DNA of 64,000 nucleotides, taken from contig NZ_FNCN01000019.1 of the NCBI RefSeq assembly GCF_900100605.1, forward strand, positions 53,769 to 117,768. Direction: 5' to 3'. Position 1 is the stretch's first letter. Each line of letters opens with the position of its first letter. The DNA is from Sinosporangium album. Lineage in GTDB: Bacteria > Actinomycetota > Actinomycetes > Streptosporangiales > Streptosporangiaceae. Below the pieces are notes generated by a model. It worked only from the letters and a program-made list of their open reading frames with translations, made no database searches and was not told the DNA's origin. This document shows, one piece after another, positions 11,030 through 19,497 of the stretch. The position numbers and the translations under genes are program-made.

Positions 11030-11075
11030 CCACCGCGCGCCGTCTTTGCGACACTCTGTCGTGAAAGCTTTTCAC
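11000..11075 (+). promoter_or_regulatory. Promoter and repeated dyads upstream of heme oxygenase
   Basis: Two 13-bp dyads CGACA-N3-TGTCG occur at 11005-11017 and 11049-11061, centres 44 bp apart. They sit within larger inverted copies (11000-11018 and 11048-11066, 18 of 19 bases matching). A third dyad, CGTGAAA-GCT-TTTCACG, spans 11059-11075. A candidate promoter has -35 TTGACC (11026-11031), an 18-bp spacer and -10 GACACT (11050-11055), placing one dyad on the -10. The layout suggests a repressor, possibly the TetR protein encoded two genes on. Confidence 0.55.
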
Positions 11076-11106
11076 GCTGGCACCGACCGACGCGAGTGAG
11101 TGGCAT

Positions 11107-11757
11107 ATGACCGATACGCCGTTCTCTGAAACCTTGAAGAACGCCACCTGGGGCGAGCATTCGCAGGCCGAGGACGACGGCTACCTCAAGGCGCTGATGG
11201 CGGGGCGGCTCAGCCGCGAGTCCTACGGCGAGATGGTGGCCCAGCACTACTTCGCCTACCTCGCGCTGGACGGCACCGCCAGGCAGCTCGCCGACGACCC
11301 GGTCGCCGGGCCATTCGTGCGGCCGGAGCTCTTCCGGGAGGAGGCCCTGATCCGCGACCTCACCACGATCTACGGCCCGTCCTTCCGGGACCGGATCTCC
11401 CCCAGCAAGCCCACCCTCACCCTGGTGGCGCGGATCAACCAGATGGCCGACTGGCCGGGCGGATACGTCGCCCACCACTACACGCGCTACATGGGCGACC
11501 TGTCCGGCGGGCAGTTCATCAGGATGGGGCTCCAGAAGATCTACGGCTACGGGCCCGGCGGCGGAGTGGACTTCTACCGCTTCGACATCGGCAGCCTGCC
11601 GCGCTTCAAGGAGGACTACCGCCGCAGGCTGGACGCGATGCCGGTGGACGGCTCCGAACGGCAGCGCGTCATCCGCGAGACCCGCCTCGCCTACCAGCTC
11701 AACACGGAGGTCCTGAGCGACCTCGGCCGCTCACTGCCCGCGAGCACGGCGGCCTGA
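11107..11757 (+). CDS. Heme oxygenase (biliverdin-producing)
   Basis: A 216-residue all-helical enzyme that opens heme to biliverdin, CO and Fe2+. The proximal heme ligand is H18 in TWGEHSQAEDDGY. The distal-helix signature YTRYMGDLSGG (about 126-136), with its glycine-rich kink, is intact. Length and motifs fit the HmuO/HO-1 family. The role is iron release from heme or heme detoxification. It is followed after 29 bp by a TetR gene and an exporter gene, which suggests a heme- or tetrapyrrole-linked unit. No heme uptake genes are in the window. Confidence 0.95.
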   Translation: MTDTPFSETLKNATWGEHSQAEDDGYLKALMAGRLSRESYGEMVAQHYFAYLALDGTARQLADDPVAGPFVRPELFREEALIRDLTTIYGPSFRDRISPSKPTLTLVARINQMADWPGGYVAHHYTRYMGDLSGGQFIRMGLQKIYGYGPGGGVDFYRFDIGSLPRFKEDYRRRLDAMPVDGSERQRVIRETRLAYQLNTEVLSDLGRSLPASTAA

Positions 11758-11786
11758 ACCCGAACGCGCTGTGCGACGATGGAGAC

Positions 11787-12386
11787 ATGCCCCGGATCTC
11801 GGCCGCCACGATCGGCGAACACCGCGCGCAGACCCGCGACCGCATCCTTGAAGCGGTCGCGCGGCTGGCCCGCAGGCAGGGCATCGACACCATCTCCCTG
11901 ACCGATGTGGCGGGCGAGGCCGGCATCACCCGCACGGCGCTCTACAACTACTACCCCGACAAGGCCGCGCTCCTGCTGGGGTTCACCGAGCGCGTCACCA
12001 GCTACTTCATCGAGAGCTACGAGCGCGAGCTGCCCTCCGGGGCCTCCCCCGCCGACCGGCTGCGCGCCTTTGTCCGCCTCCAGCTCGCCGGGCTGCTCGC
12101 CCACCCCCACCCCGGCCCCGCCGACCTGAGCGCCACCCTCGGTCCCGACGCCTACCAGCGCCTCGCCGATCACGTCGCGCCGATGCAGCGCGTCCTCGTC
12201 GACATCATCGAGAGCGGGGTCGAGGCGGGCGACTTCCACGCCGACGACGTGCCGGCGACCGCCCGCTTCATCCTCGCCGCCGTCGGCTCCGAGCGCATCC
12301 CGCTGCTGGACGGCTCGACCACGCCGGAGGCCGCCGAGTCCCGCCTGACGCGGTTCGTCCTGCGGGCGCTCGGCGCGCGGGTCTGA
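11787..12386 (+). CDS. TetR-family transcriptional regulator
   Basis: A 199-residue regulator with an N-terminal helix-turn-helix (about 17-62; ISLTDVAGEAGITRTALYNYY) and a helical ligand-binding domain. Its stop overlaps the start of the MFS gene by one base (TGATG), the usual arrangement of a repressor with its exporter. It lies 29 bp downstream of the heme oxygenase gene, so the three probably form one unit. The ligand is unknown. Confidence 0.92.
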   Translation: MPRISAATIGEHRAQTRDRILEAVARLARRQGIDTISLTDVAGEAGITRTALYNYYPDKAALLLGFTERVTSYFIESYERELPSGASPADRLRAFVRLQLAGLLAHPHPGPADLSATLGPDAYQRLADHVAPMQRVLVDIIESGVEAGDFHADDVPATARFILAAVGSERIPLLDGSTTPEAAESRLTRFVLRALGARV

Positions 12387-13891
12387 TGGCCCCCTCCGCC
12401 CGCCCGGAGGGTGACGGCGCGGTGGAGGACGGCCGCATCCGCCTCTCCTCGGGCCGGGGGCGGTGGGTCCTCGCCGCCACCGTGCTCGGCTCGGGCATGG
12501 CGATGCTCGACGGCACGGTGGTCAACGTGGCCCTGCCGACGCTCGGGGCGCAGCTCGACGCCGGGATGTCCGGCCTCCAGTGGACCGTCAACGCCTACAC
12601 GCTCACGCTGGCCGGGCTGATCCTGCTCGGCGGCTCGCTCGGCGACCGCTTCGGGCGGCGCAGGATCTTCCTGATCGGCGTCGTCTGGTTCGCGATCGCC
12701 TCCGCGCTCTGCGGGCTGGCCCCCGACATCGAGGCCCTCATCGCCGCCCGCGCCCTCCAGGGCGTCGGGGGCGCGCTGCTCACCCCCGGCTCGCTGGCGA
12801 TCATCCAGTCCTCGTTCGTCCGCGACGACCGGCCGCGCGCCGTCGGGGCGTGGTCGGGCCTCGGCGGCGTGGCCGCCGCCGTCGGGCCGCTGCTCGGCGG
12901 GTGGCTCGTCGAGACCGTGGGCTGGCGGTGGGTGTTCCTGATCAACCTTCCCCTGGCCGCGGTCGTCGTGGCCGTCGCCGTACGGCATGTGCCGGAAAGC
13001 CGGGACACCGCGGCGGCGGGACGTTTCGACGTGCTCGGCGCGGTGCTCGCGGCGCTCGCGCTCACCGGCGTCACCTACGGCCTGATCCAGGAGGGCGCGG
13101 CGCTACTCGCGCTGGTCCCGGGGGCGGCCCTCGGCGTGGCGTTCGTGCTGGTGGAGATGCGCAGGTCCCCCGACGCCCTCGTGCCGACGGGCCTGTTCCA
13201 CGACCGGGTGTTCAGCGCGATCAACGTGGTCACCCTGGTGATGTACGCCGCGATGGGCGTGGTGTTCTTCCTCCTCGTCATGGAGCTCCAGGTCGCGGCC
13301 GGGTTCTCCCCCGTCGCCGCCGGGTCGGCCATGCTGCCGGTGACCGCCCTGATGCTGCTGCTGTCGGCCCCGGCGGGCGAGCTCGCGCGGCGGGTCGGCC
13401 CGCGGATGCCGATGACGCTGGGCATCCTGCTCTGCGCCGCGGGCATGGCGGGGATGAGCCGCATCGGCCCGGGGGCCTCCTATGTGATCGACGTCCTGCC
13501 GCCGGTCGTCGTCTTCGGCCTCGGGCTGTCGGCGGCGGTCGCGCCCCTCACCGCCACCGTCCTCGCGTCCGCCGAGGAGCGCTACGCGGGTGTGGCGAGC
13601 GGGGTCAACAACGCGGTCGCGCGCACGGGCGGGCTGCTCGCCGTGGCCGCGGTGCCTTCGCTGGCGGGCCTCACCGGCGACGCCTATCGCGACCCGGCCG
13701 CCTTCGCCTCGGGCTTCCGCACGGCGATGCTCGCCTGCGCCGCGCTGATGGCGGTGTCGGCCGTGATCGCCTTCCTCGCCGTGCGCCGCAACGTGCTGGC
13801 CCGCCCGGAGGCGCGCGAGCCGGAAAGCCGACCCCACTGCGCCGTCAACGCGCCGCCGCTGGAGCCCGACGACAAGCCTCGGACCCCGTAG
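12386..13891 (+). CDS. MFS drug exporter, DHA2 (EmrB/QacA) family
   Basis: A 501-residue carrier with about 14 hydrophobic segments, typical of DHA2 proton-coupled drug exporters. It has the motif A region GSLGDRFGRRR after helix 2 and a motif C-like Gly/Pro stretch (GGVAAAVGPLLGGWLVE) in helix 5. Start overlaps the TetR stop. The exported compound is unknown; the heme oxygenase context leaves open a tetrapyrrole product, but drug efflux is the default for this family. The C-terminal tail is charged and Pro-rich. Confidence 0.9.
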   Translation: MAPSARPEGDGAVEDGRIRLSSGRGRWVLAATVLGSGMAMLDGTVVNVALPTLGAQLDAGMSGLQWTVNAYTLTLAGLILLGGSLGDRFGRRRIFLIGVVWFAIASALCGLAPDIEALIAARALQGVGGALLTPGSLAIIQSSFVRDDRPRAVGAWSGLGGVAAAVGPLLGGWLVETVGWRWVFLINLPLAAVVVAVAVRHVPESRDTAAAGRFDVLGAVLAALALTGVTYGLIQEGAALLALVPGAALGVAFVLVEMRRSPDALVPTGLFHDRVFSAINVVTLVMYAAMGVVFFLLVMELQVAAGFSPVAAGSAMLPVTALMLLLSAPAGELARRVGPRMPMTLGILLCAAGMAGMSRIGPGASYVIDVLPPVVVFGLGLSAAVAPLTATVLASAEERYAGVASGVNNAVARTGGLLAVAAVPSLAGLTGDAYRDPAAFASGFRTAMLACAALMAVSAVIAFLAVRRNVLARPEAREPESRPHCAVNAPPLEPDDKPRTP

Positions 13892-13919
13892 CGCCGGCAC
13901 GTGACGCGTTCCCCCGCGG

Positions 13920-14777
13920 TCAGAGCAGATACGGCTGGAGGTGGGGGTTCAGCCTGCCCGACCCCAGATATTTTTCCACCGTGTGGAAGTCGATCCAGTC
14001 GAGGTTCACCTGGATGTCCAGGTCGACGCCTCCGAACAGCGCGGCGAGCGCCGGAGGGATGGCCGCGATGTCGTCCTTGTCGGCGATGTTCACCCAGCGC
14101 GCGACACCTTTCGGACGCTGCCCCCGGCCCTTGACGGGGGCGGGCGTCAACCGGTCGAACACCACCCGGCGCAGTCCCAGGGGACTGCCCAGAGTGATCA
14201 GCAGATCCACCTCCAGGTCCGGGTTGGCCCACAGCGCCTCATAGGCGACGACGCTGCCGAGCGAGTGAGCGATCACCACCCGCGCCTTCTCCCGTCTGAT
14301 CGTCTCGGCGACCTCGCTGGCGCACGCCGCCCGCGCCCCCTGCCTGCCGTCCAGGTAGGCCGACACCTCCGGGGCGAACAGGCCGGCGAAGGCCGCCGCC
14401 CGGTGGTCGAGGCGCGTCAGCAGCCATTCGGTGAGCCTGCGCAGCGACCCGGTCAGCGACTCCCCGACCGCGTTCTTCAGGGCGTCCACCTGGGCGGCCC
14501 ACTCGACGAGGACGGCCTGCGCCTTCTGGTCCATCGGCTGCGGGGCGGCGGCCCTCATTGGAGCGTTCCCGGCCGGGCCGTCGTTCAGCAGGTGGGCGTA
14601 GTAGGCCACCGTCGTGATGTAGGACTGCCCCGAGTGGGCCGACCCGCCGGTGAGCCCCGCGTGCAGATAGCGGTCCCACTTGAGGCGCATGGCCTCCGCC
14701 GCCCCCTCGGGGGACCGGCCCGCTTCCTCGTAGTACTTGTGCTTACCGATTCCATGCACGCCGACGATGGCCGACAC
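13920..14777 (-). CDS. Alpha/beta hydrolase of unknown function
   Basis: A 285-residue cytoplasmic protein with an N-terminal strand and oxyanion loop VSAIVGVHGIGKH and a nucleophile elbow VIAHSLGSVVAYEAL near residue 172. ITLGSPLGL after the elbow is typical of lipase-like serine hydrolases. A large helical insert (about 25-150) precedes the elbow. The GTG at 14777 is chosen because GAGGAG lies 6 bp upstream; longer frames to 14978 lack this. Convergent with the MFS gene and divergent from arfB. Substrate not predictable. Confidence 0.75.
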   Translation of the reverse strand: MSAIVGVHGIGKHKYYEEAGRSPEGAAEAMRLKWDRYLHAGLTGGSAHSGQSYITTVAYYAHLLNDGPAGNAPMRAAAPQPMDQKAQAVLVEWAAQVDALKNAVGESLTGSLRRLTEWLLTRLDHRAAAFAGLFAPEVSAYLDGRQGARAACASEVAETIRREKARVVIAHSLGSVVAYEALWANPDLEVDLLITLGSPLGLRRVVFDRLTPAPVKGRGQRPKGVARWVNIADKDDIAAIPPALAALFGGVDLDIQVNLDWIDFHTVEKYLGSGRLNPHLQPYLL

Positions 14778-15006
14778 CGCGTACTCCTCAAGCTTTCCGG
14801 ACCCCGCGCACACTTTGCCCGACCATGCGGGGCGCCACAACTCGGTCTGATAATTCGCTAGGGCACAATTCAGTTGCCTTCGCCGGAGACGCCCTCGATA
14901 TCCTTGAGGTCCACGGCTTCCCGCCCCGCGATGCCGTACCGGACACCCCGCGTACGGCACCGCGAGCCACGCCCACACCCATCAGAAACCCGGAGGGTCC
15001 CGTCTC

Positions 15007-15429
15007 ATGTCCGGCCCACTGCTCGTGCGCGGCGCCATCGCCATCCCCGAGGATGAGCTCCAGTGGCGCTTCTCACGCGCCTCCGGCCCGGGCGGGCAGG
15101 GCGTCAACACCACCGACAGTCGCGTCGAGCTCAGCTTCGACCTCGCGTCCACCTCGGCCCTCGGCCCCGCGCTCAAGGAGCGCGCCCTGGAGCGACTCGC
15201 CGGGCGCCTGACGGGCGGCGTGATCACCGTCGTCGCCTCCGAGCACCGCTCCCAGCTCCGCAACCGCGCCGCCGCCCAGGTCCGCCTCGCCCACCTGCTC
15301 GGCGAGGCCGTCGCCCCGCCGCCGAAACGCCGCCGCCCCACCAAACCCAGCCGGGCCGCCGTGCAGCGCCGCCTCACCGAGAAAAAGCACCGCTCCGACC
15401 TGAAGCGCCTCCGCCGCGGCGACCACTGA
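15007..15429 (+). CDS. arfB: Ribosome-rescue peptidyl-tRNA hydrolase ArfB (YaeJ-like)
   Basis: A 140-residue codon-independent release factor homologue that frees stalled ribosomes. The catalytic GGQ motif is at residues 29-31 (ASGPGGQGVNTTDSRVEL), and the tail (about 105-140) is strongly basic, as needed to enter the empty mRNA channel. Length matches the family. The ATG at 15007 has GGAGG about 9 bp upstream. Six bases separate it from the Nudix gene, so they are probably co-transcribed. Confidence 0.93.
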   Translation: MSGPLLVRGAIAIPEDELQWRFSRASGPGGQGVNTTDSRVELSFDLASTSALGPALKERALERLAGRLTGGVITVVASEHRSQLRNRAAAQVRLAHLLGEAVAPPPKRRRPTKPSRAAVQRRLTEKKHRSDLKRLRRGDH

Positions 15430-15435
15430 GGCACC

Positions 15436-15900
15436 ATGGGCTCCCTGCACCCGATCACGCTCCAACCCAGCGTCCGCGCCCTTGTGCTCGACGGCGACCG
15501 GCTCATCGTGTTCCGCCGCACCCCGCCGGGACGGCCCGTCTACTGGTCGGTGCCCGGCGGCCACGTCGAGCCCGCAGACGCGACGTTCGAGCACGCGCTG
15601 CACCGCGAGATGCTCGAAGAGCTCGGCGCCGTGGTCAGGAGCGTCACCCCGCTCACCACCCTGCGCTGCCTGCGGCCCGAGGGCGTGAAGCCGCAGCACG
15701 TGTACGGCTGCCGCCTGGTCTCCCTGGACGCCGCGCTGCGCTGCGGCCCGGAGTTCGACGACCCCGCCCGCGGCCACTACGAGACCGTGCGTCTCCCCCT
15801 GGAACCGGCCGCTGTCGAAGGGCTCGACCTCGTTCCGCCGGAGCTCGCCGCGTATCTCGTCGAGCACATCGCCCGCCTCCCCGAGCTGATCGGCCCCTGA
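15436..15900 (+). CDS. Nudix hydrolase with a one-residue expansion in the Nudix box
   Basis: A 154-residue Nudix-fold protein, expected to hydrolyse a nucleoside diphosphate derivative. The catalytic helix HREMLEELGAVV is intact with the metal-binding REXXEE glutamates. The loop before it reads GGHVEPADATFEHAL, one residue longer than the standard box and without its first Glu, so activity or specificity may differ. Close behind arfB. Confidence 0.85.
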   Translation: MGSLHPITLQPSVRALVLDGDRLIVFRRTPPGRPVYWSVPGGHVEPADATFEHALHREMLEELGAVVRSVTPLTTLRCLRPEGVKPQHVYGCRLVSLDAALRCGPEFDDPARGHYETVRLPLEPAAVEGLDLVPPELAAYLVEHIARLPELIGP

Positions 15901-16087
15901 CCCGCCGCGCCACTGGAGCCCGTTGTCCCCCGCCGACCCGGCCCCGATGGATCTTGCCGCCTTCCGGCCGTCCCGGGGCCTGTCCACACCGCCGCCTCCG
16001 CCGCTAGGTCGCCGGCGCAGGAGCGCCCGCCGGGAATGTGTGCGCGGCGACGAACCGCTCCCCCGGGAAACAGTGAAGAATGCCGTC

Positions 16088-17278
16088 ATGTCGCTTCTGC
16101 AATCTGCCCGGGACATGAGTGGCGAGCTTCAGCGGCTGCGCCACGCCCTCCACGCCGAGCCCGAGATCGGCCTCACACTGCCGCGCACCCAGGAAAAGGT
16201 GCTCCAAGCCCTCGACGGACTGCCGCTAGAGATCGGCACCGGACGGTCGCTCACGTCGGTGACCGCGGTGCTGCGCGGCGGAAAGCCTGGCCCTGTCGTC
16301 CTGCTCCGCGGTGACATGGACGCGCTTCCCGTCCACGAGCGCAACGCCCTGCCGTACATCTCCACGGTGGACGGCGTCATGCACGCGTGCGGGCACGACC
16401 TGCACACGGCCATGCTCGCCGGGGCGGCCCACCTGCTGTCGGCGCGGCGCGAGGATCTCGCGGGGGACGTCGTCTTCATGTTCCAACCGGGGGAGGAAGG
16501 GCACGAGGGCGCGCGGTACATGATCGAGGAGGGGGTGCTGGACGCGGCGGGACGGAGGCCCGCCGCGGCGTACGCCCTCCACGTGGTGTCCGGGATGCTG
16601 CGGCCGGGGGTGTTCTCGGCACGCGGCGGGCCGATCATGGCCGCCGCCGACACCCTGGTGGTCACCGTACGCGGCAGAGGCGGGCACGGCTCGGCTCCGC
16701 ACCGGGCGCTCGACCCGATCCCGGCGGCGTGCGAGATGGTGACCGCTCTCCAGACGATGGTCACGCGGGGTTTCGATGTGTTCGACCCCGTCGTCATCAC
16801 CGTGGGCAGTTTCCACGCCGGAACCGCGGAGAACGTCATCCCCGACGAGGCGCGTTTCGAAGTGACGATCCGCACGTTCAGCAAGGCCAACCGCGCCGCC
16901 GTGAAGGAGCGCGCGGTCCGGCTGGTGACGAACATCGCCGAGGCGCACGGTCTGGCGGGCCGGGCCGAGTTCGGCATGGGCTACCCGGTCACGGTGAACG
17001 ACCCGGACGAGTCGGCCTTCGCCGGCGACGCGGTGACCGACCTGCTCGGCCCCGGCAGGTACTTCGTCGCCCCTCAGCCCGTCACAGGGGCCGAGGACTT
17101 CTCCTACGTCCTCGACGAGGTCCCTGGCGCGTTCCTCTTCCTGGGGGCGTGCCCGCCGGAGCGCGACCCGGCCACCGCTCCCTACAACCATTCGGCGGAG
17201 GTGGAGTTCGACGACGCGGTGCTCCCGGACGGCGCCGCGCTTCTGGCCCACCTCGCCATGAGCCGGCTGGCGCGGTAG
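16088..17278 (+). CDS. M20 family metallo-amidohydrolase
   Basis: A 396-residue M20D-type enzyme that removes acyl groups from amino acids or similar amides, related to N-acyl-amino acid and indole-acetyl-amino acid hydrolases. Metal ligands are visible in LRGDMDALPV, HACGHDLHTAML and FQPGEEGHEGARYM; a dimerisation domain (GRGGHGSAPHRALDP) splits the catalytic domain; the last ligand His is in YNHSAEVEFDD. ATG 16088 and GTG 16073 are both possible; the frame extends to 15923 but that part is Pro/Arg-rich and unlike the family. Confidence 0.9.
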   Translation: MSLLQSARDMSGELQRLRHALHAEPEIGLTLPRTQEKVLQALDGLPLEIGTGRSLTSVTAVLRGGKPGPVVLLRGDMDALPVHERNALPYISTVDGVMHACGHDLHTAMLAGAAHLLSARREDLAGDVVFMFQPGEEGHEGARYMIEEGVLDAAGRRPAAAYALHVVSGMLRPGVFSARGGPIMAAADTLVVTVRGRGGHGSAPHRALDPIPAACEMVTALQTMVTRGFDVFDPVVITVGSFHAGTAENVIPDEARFEVTIRTFSKANRAAVKERAVRLVTNIAEAHGLAGRAEFGMGYPVTVNDPDESAFAGDAVTDLLGPGRYFVAPQPVTGAEDFSYVLDEVPGAFLFLGACPPERDPATAPYNHSAEVEFDDAVLPDGAALLAHLAMSRLAR

Positions 17279-17364
17279 CGGAAACTCGGCCTGTCAGCCC
17301 ATATTCGGAAATGGGTAAACCGTCTTTCCGGATGACTGAAATGAATTGACCCCGGACATGAGTC

Positions 17365-17393
17365 GACCGCCTCGTCGTCGGCGAGAGGCGGTC
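17365..17393 (+). terminator. Hairpin downstream of the M20 gene
   Basis: Perfect arms GACCGCCTC (17365-17373) and GAGGCGGTC (17385-17393) with an 11-nt loop, about 87 bp after the M20 stop and before the convergent DUF6328 gene. No T tract, so it is a probable but unproven terminator. Confidence 0.45.
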
Positions 17394-17528
17394 ATGTGCG
17401 GGGTCCGCTCTACGGCGGTTATGGGAGAGCCGATAGGAGCCGGAGCCGGACACCGGGGTGCGGGCTAAGCGGAGGAGCGGTTTTAGCGCGGCGGGTGCCA
17501 CCGCTCGTCGGCGGCACCCTGGGGTCGG

Positions 17529-18116
17529 TCAGGTTTCGTCCCTGTAGCCATGCCGCACACGCAACCACAGCGGCAGAACAAACCAGACGACCAAGAACCC
17601 GAATAAGGCCACTATCACGATATACGGCGCAGCCGTCATTCCCATGACGTCGAGGACGAGCATCAGAGCGCATCCCAGAGCGACCATGAGCATGACCAGC
17701 CCGACGAGGGTCAGGCGGCTCGCCAACTTGACCAGCTTCTTCTTCAGCTGCCGTCCGTAGACGATGCGGTGGAAGGGAGCCGGCGCGGTGAGCAGAGCCG
17801 CCGCGATCATCGTGGTGACCAGCGCCGCCACGTAGATGATTCGCTGAGTCGGTGTGATGGTGGCGAAGCGCGGCATGAAGGCGAGAGCCATCAGGAAGCC
17901 CGCCAGAGCCTGCACGGAGGTCTGGCCGATGCGGACCTCCTGCAGCAGCTCGGCGTAGCCGCGATTCAGAGCCTGAGCCGAGGACTCCTGCGTCGGCGCG
18001 CTCGGCGATGCCGGCGCGGACGCCTCCACGGTGTCGATCTCCGACTTACTCGGCTGGAACGCCTGGGCAGGCGTGACCTGTTTAGAGGGCAAGCGAATGC
18101 GGGTCGACTGTGCCAT
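17529..18116 (-). CDS. DUF6328 family membrane protein
   Basis: A 195-residue protein: a disordered N-terminal tail (1-60), then four hydrophobic segments with the family pattern YAELLQEVRIGQTSVQALAGFLMALAF and LLTAPAPFHRIVYGRQLKKKL. Function is unknown; members are small inner-membrane proteins common in actinomycetes. ATG 18116 has AAGGAG 6 bp upstream; longer frames to 18233 lack a site. It has a long upstream region with a hairpin and GGGTAT/GGGTAC boxes that may reflect a stress-type promoter. Confidence 0.75.
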   Translation of the reverse strand: MAQSTRIRLPSKQVTPAQAFQPSKSEIDTVEASAPASPSAPTQESSAQALNRGYAELLQEVRIGQTSVQALAGFLMALAFMPRFATITPTQRIIYVAALVTTMIAAALLTAPAPFHRIVYGRQLKKKLVKLASRLTLVGLVMLMVALGCALMLVLDVMGMTAAPYIVIVALFGFLVVWFVLPLWLRVRHGYRDET

Positions 18117-18459
18117 GACGCTCCTTGCGTTGGGGAACACTGGGTGGTGCCAAAAAGGCACCGATACCCGTTTGTACCCCCAGACACCGGACAAGGGAAC
18201 ACCTAGCACCGAGAATGTATAGGGAGAATTCACCTATCAGTCAAATATCAGACTTTTTCCCGCTTTAAAGGAATCCCTAGCCGCCTTTCGGAGATCATTA
18301 ACTATCATCCGAGGGATGTTTCGCGCCTTCTTCGCTTAAGTCGGCAAAAGGGGCGCTAACACCCCTAGCATAGATTACCTCCAGGCGAGTCCCTTGTCTA
18401 TTGCCACTCATAGACGGCGCTCCCCTTGGGAAAGGCCCATTGAGGGAAAATACACGCTT
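18117..18459. other. 343-bp intergenic region between two minus-strand genes
   Basis: No convincing gene. It is richer in A+T than its surroundings. A perfect hairpin GGTGCC-AAAAA-GGCACC lies at 18146-18162, in the 5' leader of the DUF6328 gene. Further upstream on the minus strand, GTGT-N14-GGGTAT fits the GNNT-N14-16-GGGTA(C/T) consensus of SigB-type promoters of Streptomyces, with a second GGGTAC nearby. The part near 18240-18400 shows no recognisable signal. Confidence 0.45.
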
Positions 18460-19383
18460 CTATCTCCCAACTCGCCCATCCGTACCGGGCGCCAGCAGCT
18501 CCAACGCCTCCTCGGCCCGGCGCATCGACACCACGGGGTCGGCCTCCACAGACCCGATCTCCTCATCGAAGTTGAGGTCGTGGAACACCTCGGTGACCCC
18601 CATCGCGGCGAGGCCCGCGACATCGGACCGGATCTCGTCGTAGGACCCCGTGAGCGGAGCACGCCCCGGATCCCCGCCCGGCCGCACCCTCGTCACCCCC
18701 CGCACAACGAACCGCAGCGCCGACGGGTCGCGCCCCGCCTCGCGGGCCGCGTCCTTGACCAGGGCTATCCGAGCGTCGATACGCCGCAGGTCGGCCGAGC
18801 TTGAGCTGATCCAGCCGTCGGCCAGCCGGCCCACCCGCCGCAGCGCGGCGTCGGCGTTCCCGCCGAGGAGCATCGAAGGCGCCGGACCGGGCCGAGGCTC
18901 CTGCCGGGAGGCCGGAAGCGTATAGACGTCCCCGTCGAACTCGGCCACCTCACGCGTCCAGAGGCGCCTCACCACCTCAAGGAACTCCTCCGCCCGGCGC
19001 CCGCGCCCCTCCATCGGGACGCCGGAGGCGGCGAACTCCTCCGGCATCCATCCGAGCCCGAACCCGGCCGTGAGCCGCCCCGCGGCCAGGTGCTGCAGCG
19101 TGGCGAGCTGCTTGGCGTAGTAGGCGGGAGAGGCCAGCGGGATGTTGAGGATGGCCGCGCCGAGCCGTATCCGCTCGGTCAGTCCCGCCAGGTACGCCAG
19201 GGTCGCGACGGGGTCCTGCACACTCTGGTACACCGGAGCCAGGGAGCGGTCCACCGGGACGAGAAGCCGTTGGAACGTCCACAGTTCGTGATAGCCGAGC
19301 TCCTCGGCCCGGCGCGCGATACGCGCCATGTTCGCCGGAGTGGCCCAGGAACCCGACATCGGTACGGCAAAGCTGATCTTCAT
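18460..19383 (-). CDS. Luciferase-like (LLM class) F420-dependent oxidoreductase
   Basis: A 307-residue TIM-barrel protein of the bacterial luciferase-like family. Recognisable parts are the N-terminal strand MKISFAVPMSG, LTERIRLGAAILNIPL, the central LTAGFGLGWMPEEFAASGVP and LLGGNADAALRRVGRLADGW, which match the F420-dependent LLM subfamilies of actinobacteria rather than FMN enzymes. Substrate unknown. Divergent from the phosphotransferase-like gene with about 115 bp between starts. Confidence 0.88.
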   Translation of the reverse strand: MKISFAVPMSGSWATPANMARIARRAEELGYHELWTFQRLLVPVDRSLAPVYQSVQDPVATLAYLAGLTERIRLGAAILNIPLASPAYYAKQLATLQHLAAGRLTAGFGLGWMPEEFAASGVPMEGRGRRAEEFLEVVRRLWTREVAEFDGDVYTLPASRQEPRPGPAPSMLLGGNADAALRRVGRLADGWISSSSADLRRIDARIALVKDAAREAGRDPSALRFVVRGVTRVRPGGDPGRAPLTGSYDEIRSDVAGLAAMGVTEVFHDLNFDEEIGSVEADPVVSMRRAEEALELLAPGTDGRVGR

Positions 19384-19497
19384 TCCTTCACCTTAGAACG
19401 GTCCCACCCCCCGGCCCCGGCGCGCCGCCCCGCAATACGGGCGGCCGACCGTGCTCCCGGGTCACCGCGGGCCCCGCACCAATGGTTCACTTTCGTC

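Noticed and set aside
11059..11075. Rex (NADH-responsive) site
   Set aside because: The TTCAC half-sites are 5 bp apart rather than 4 and the outer T/A bases are missing.
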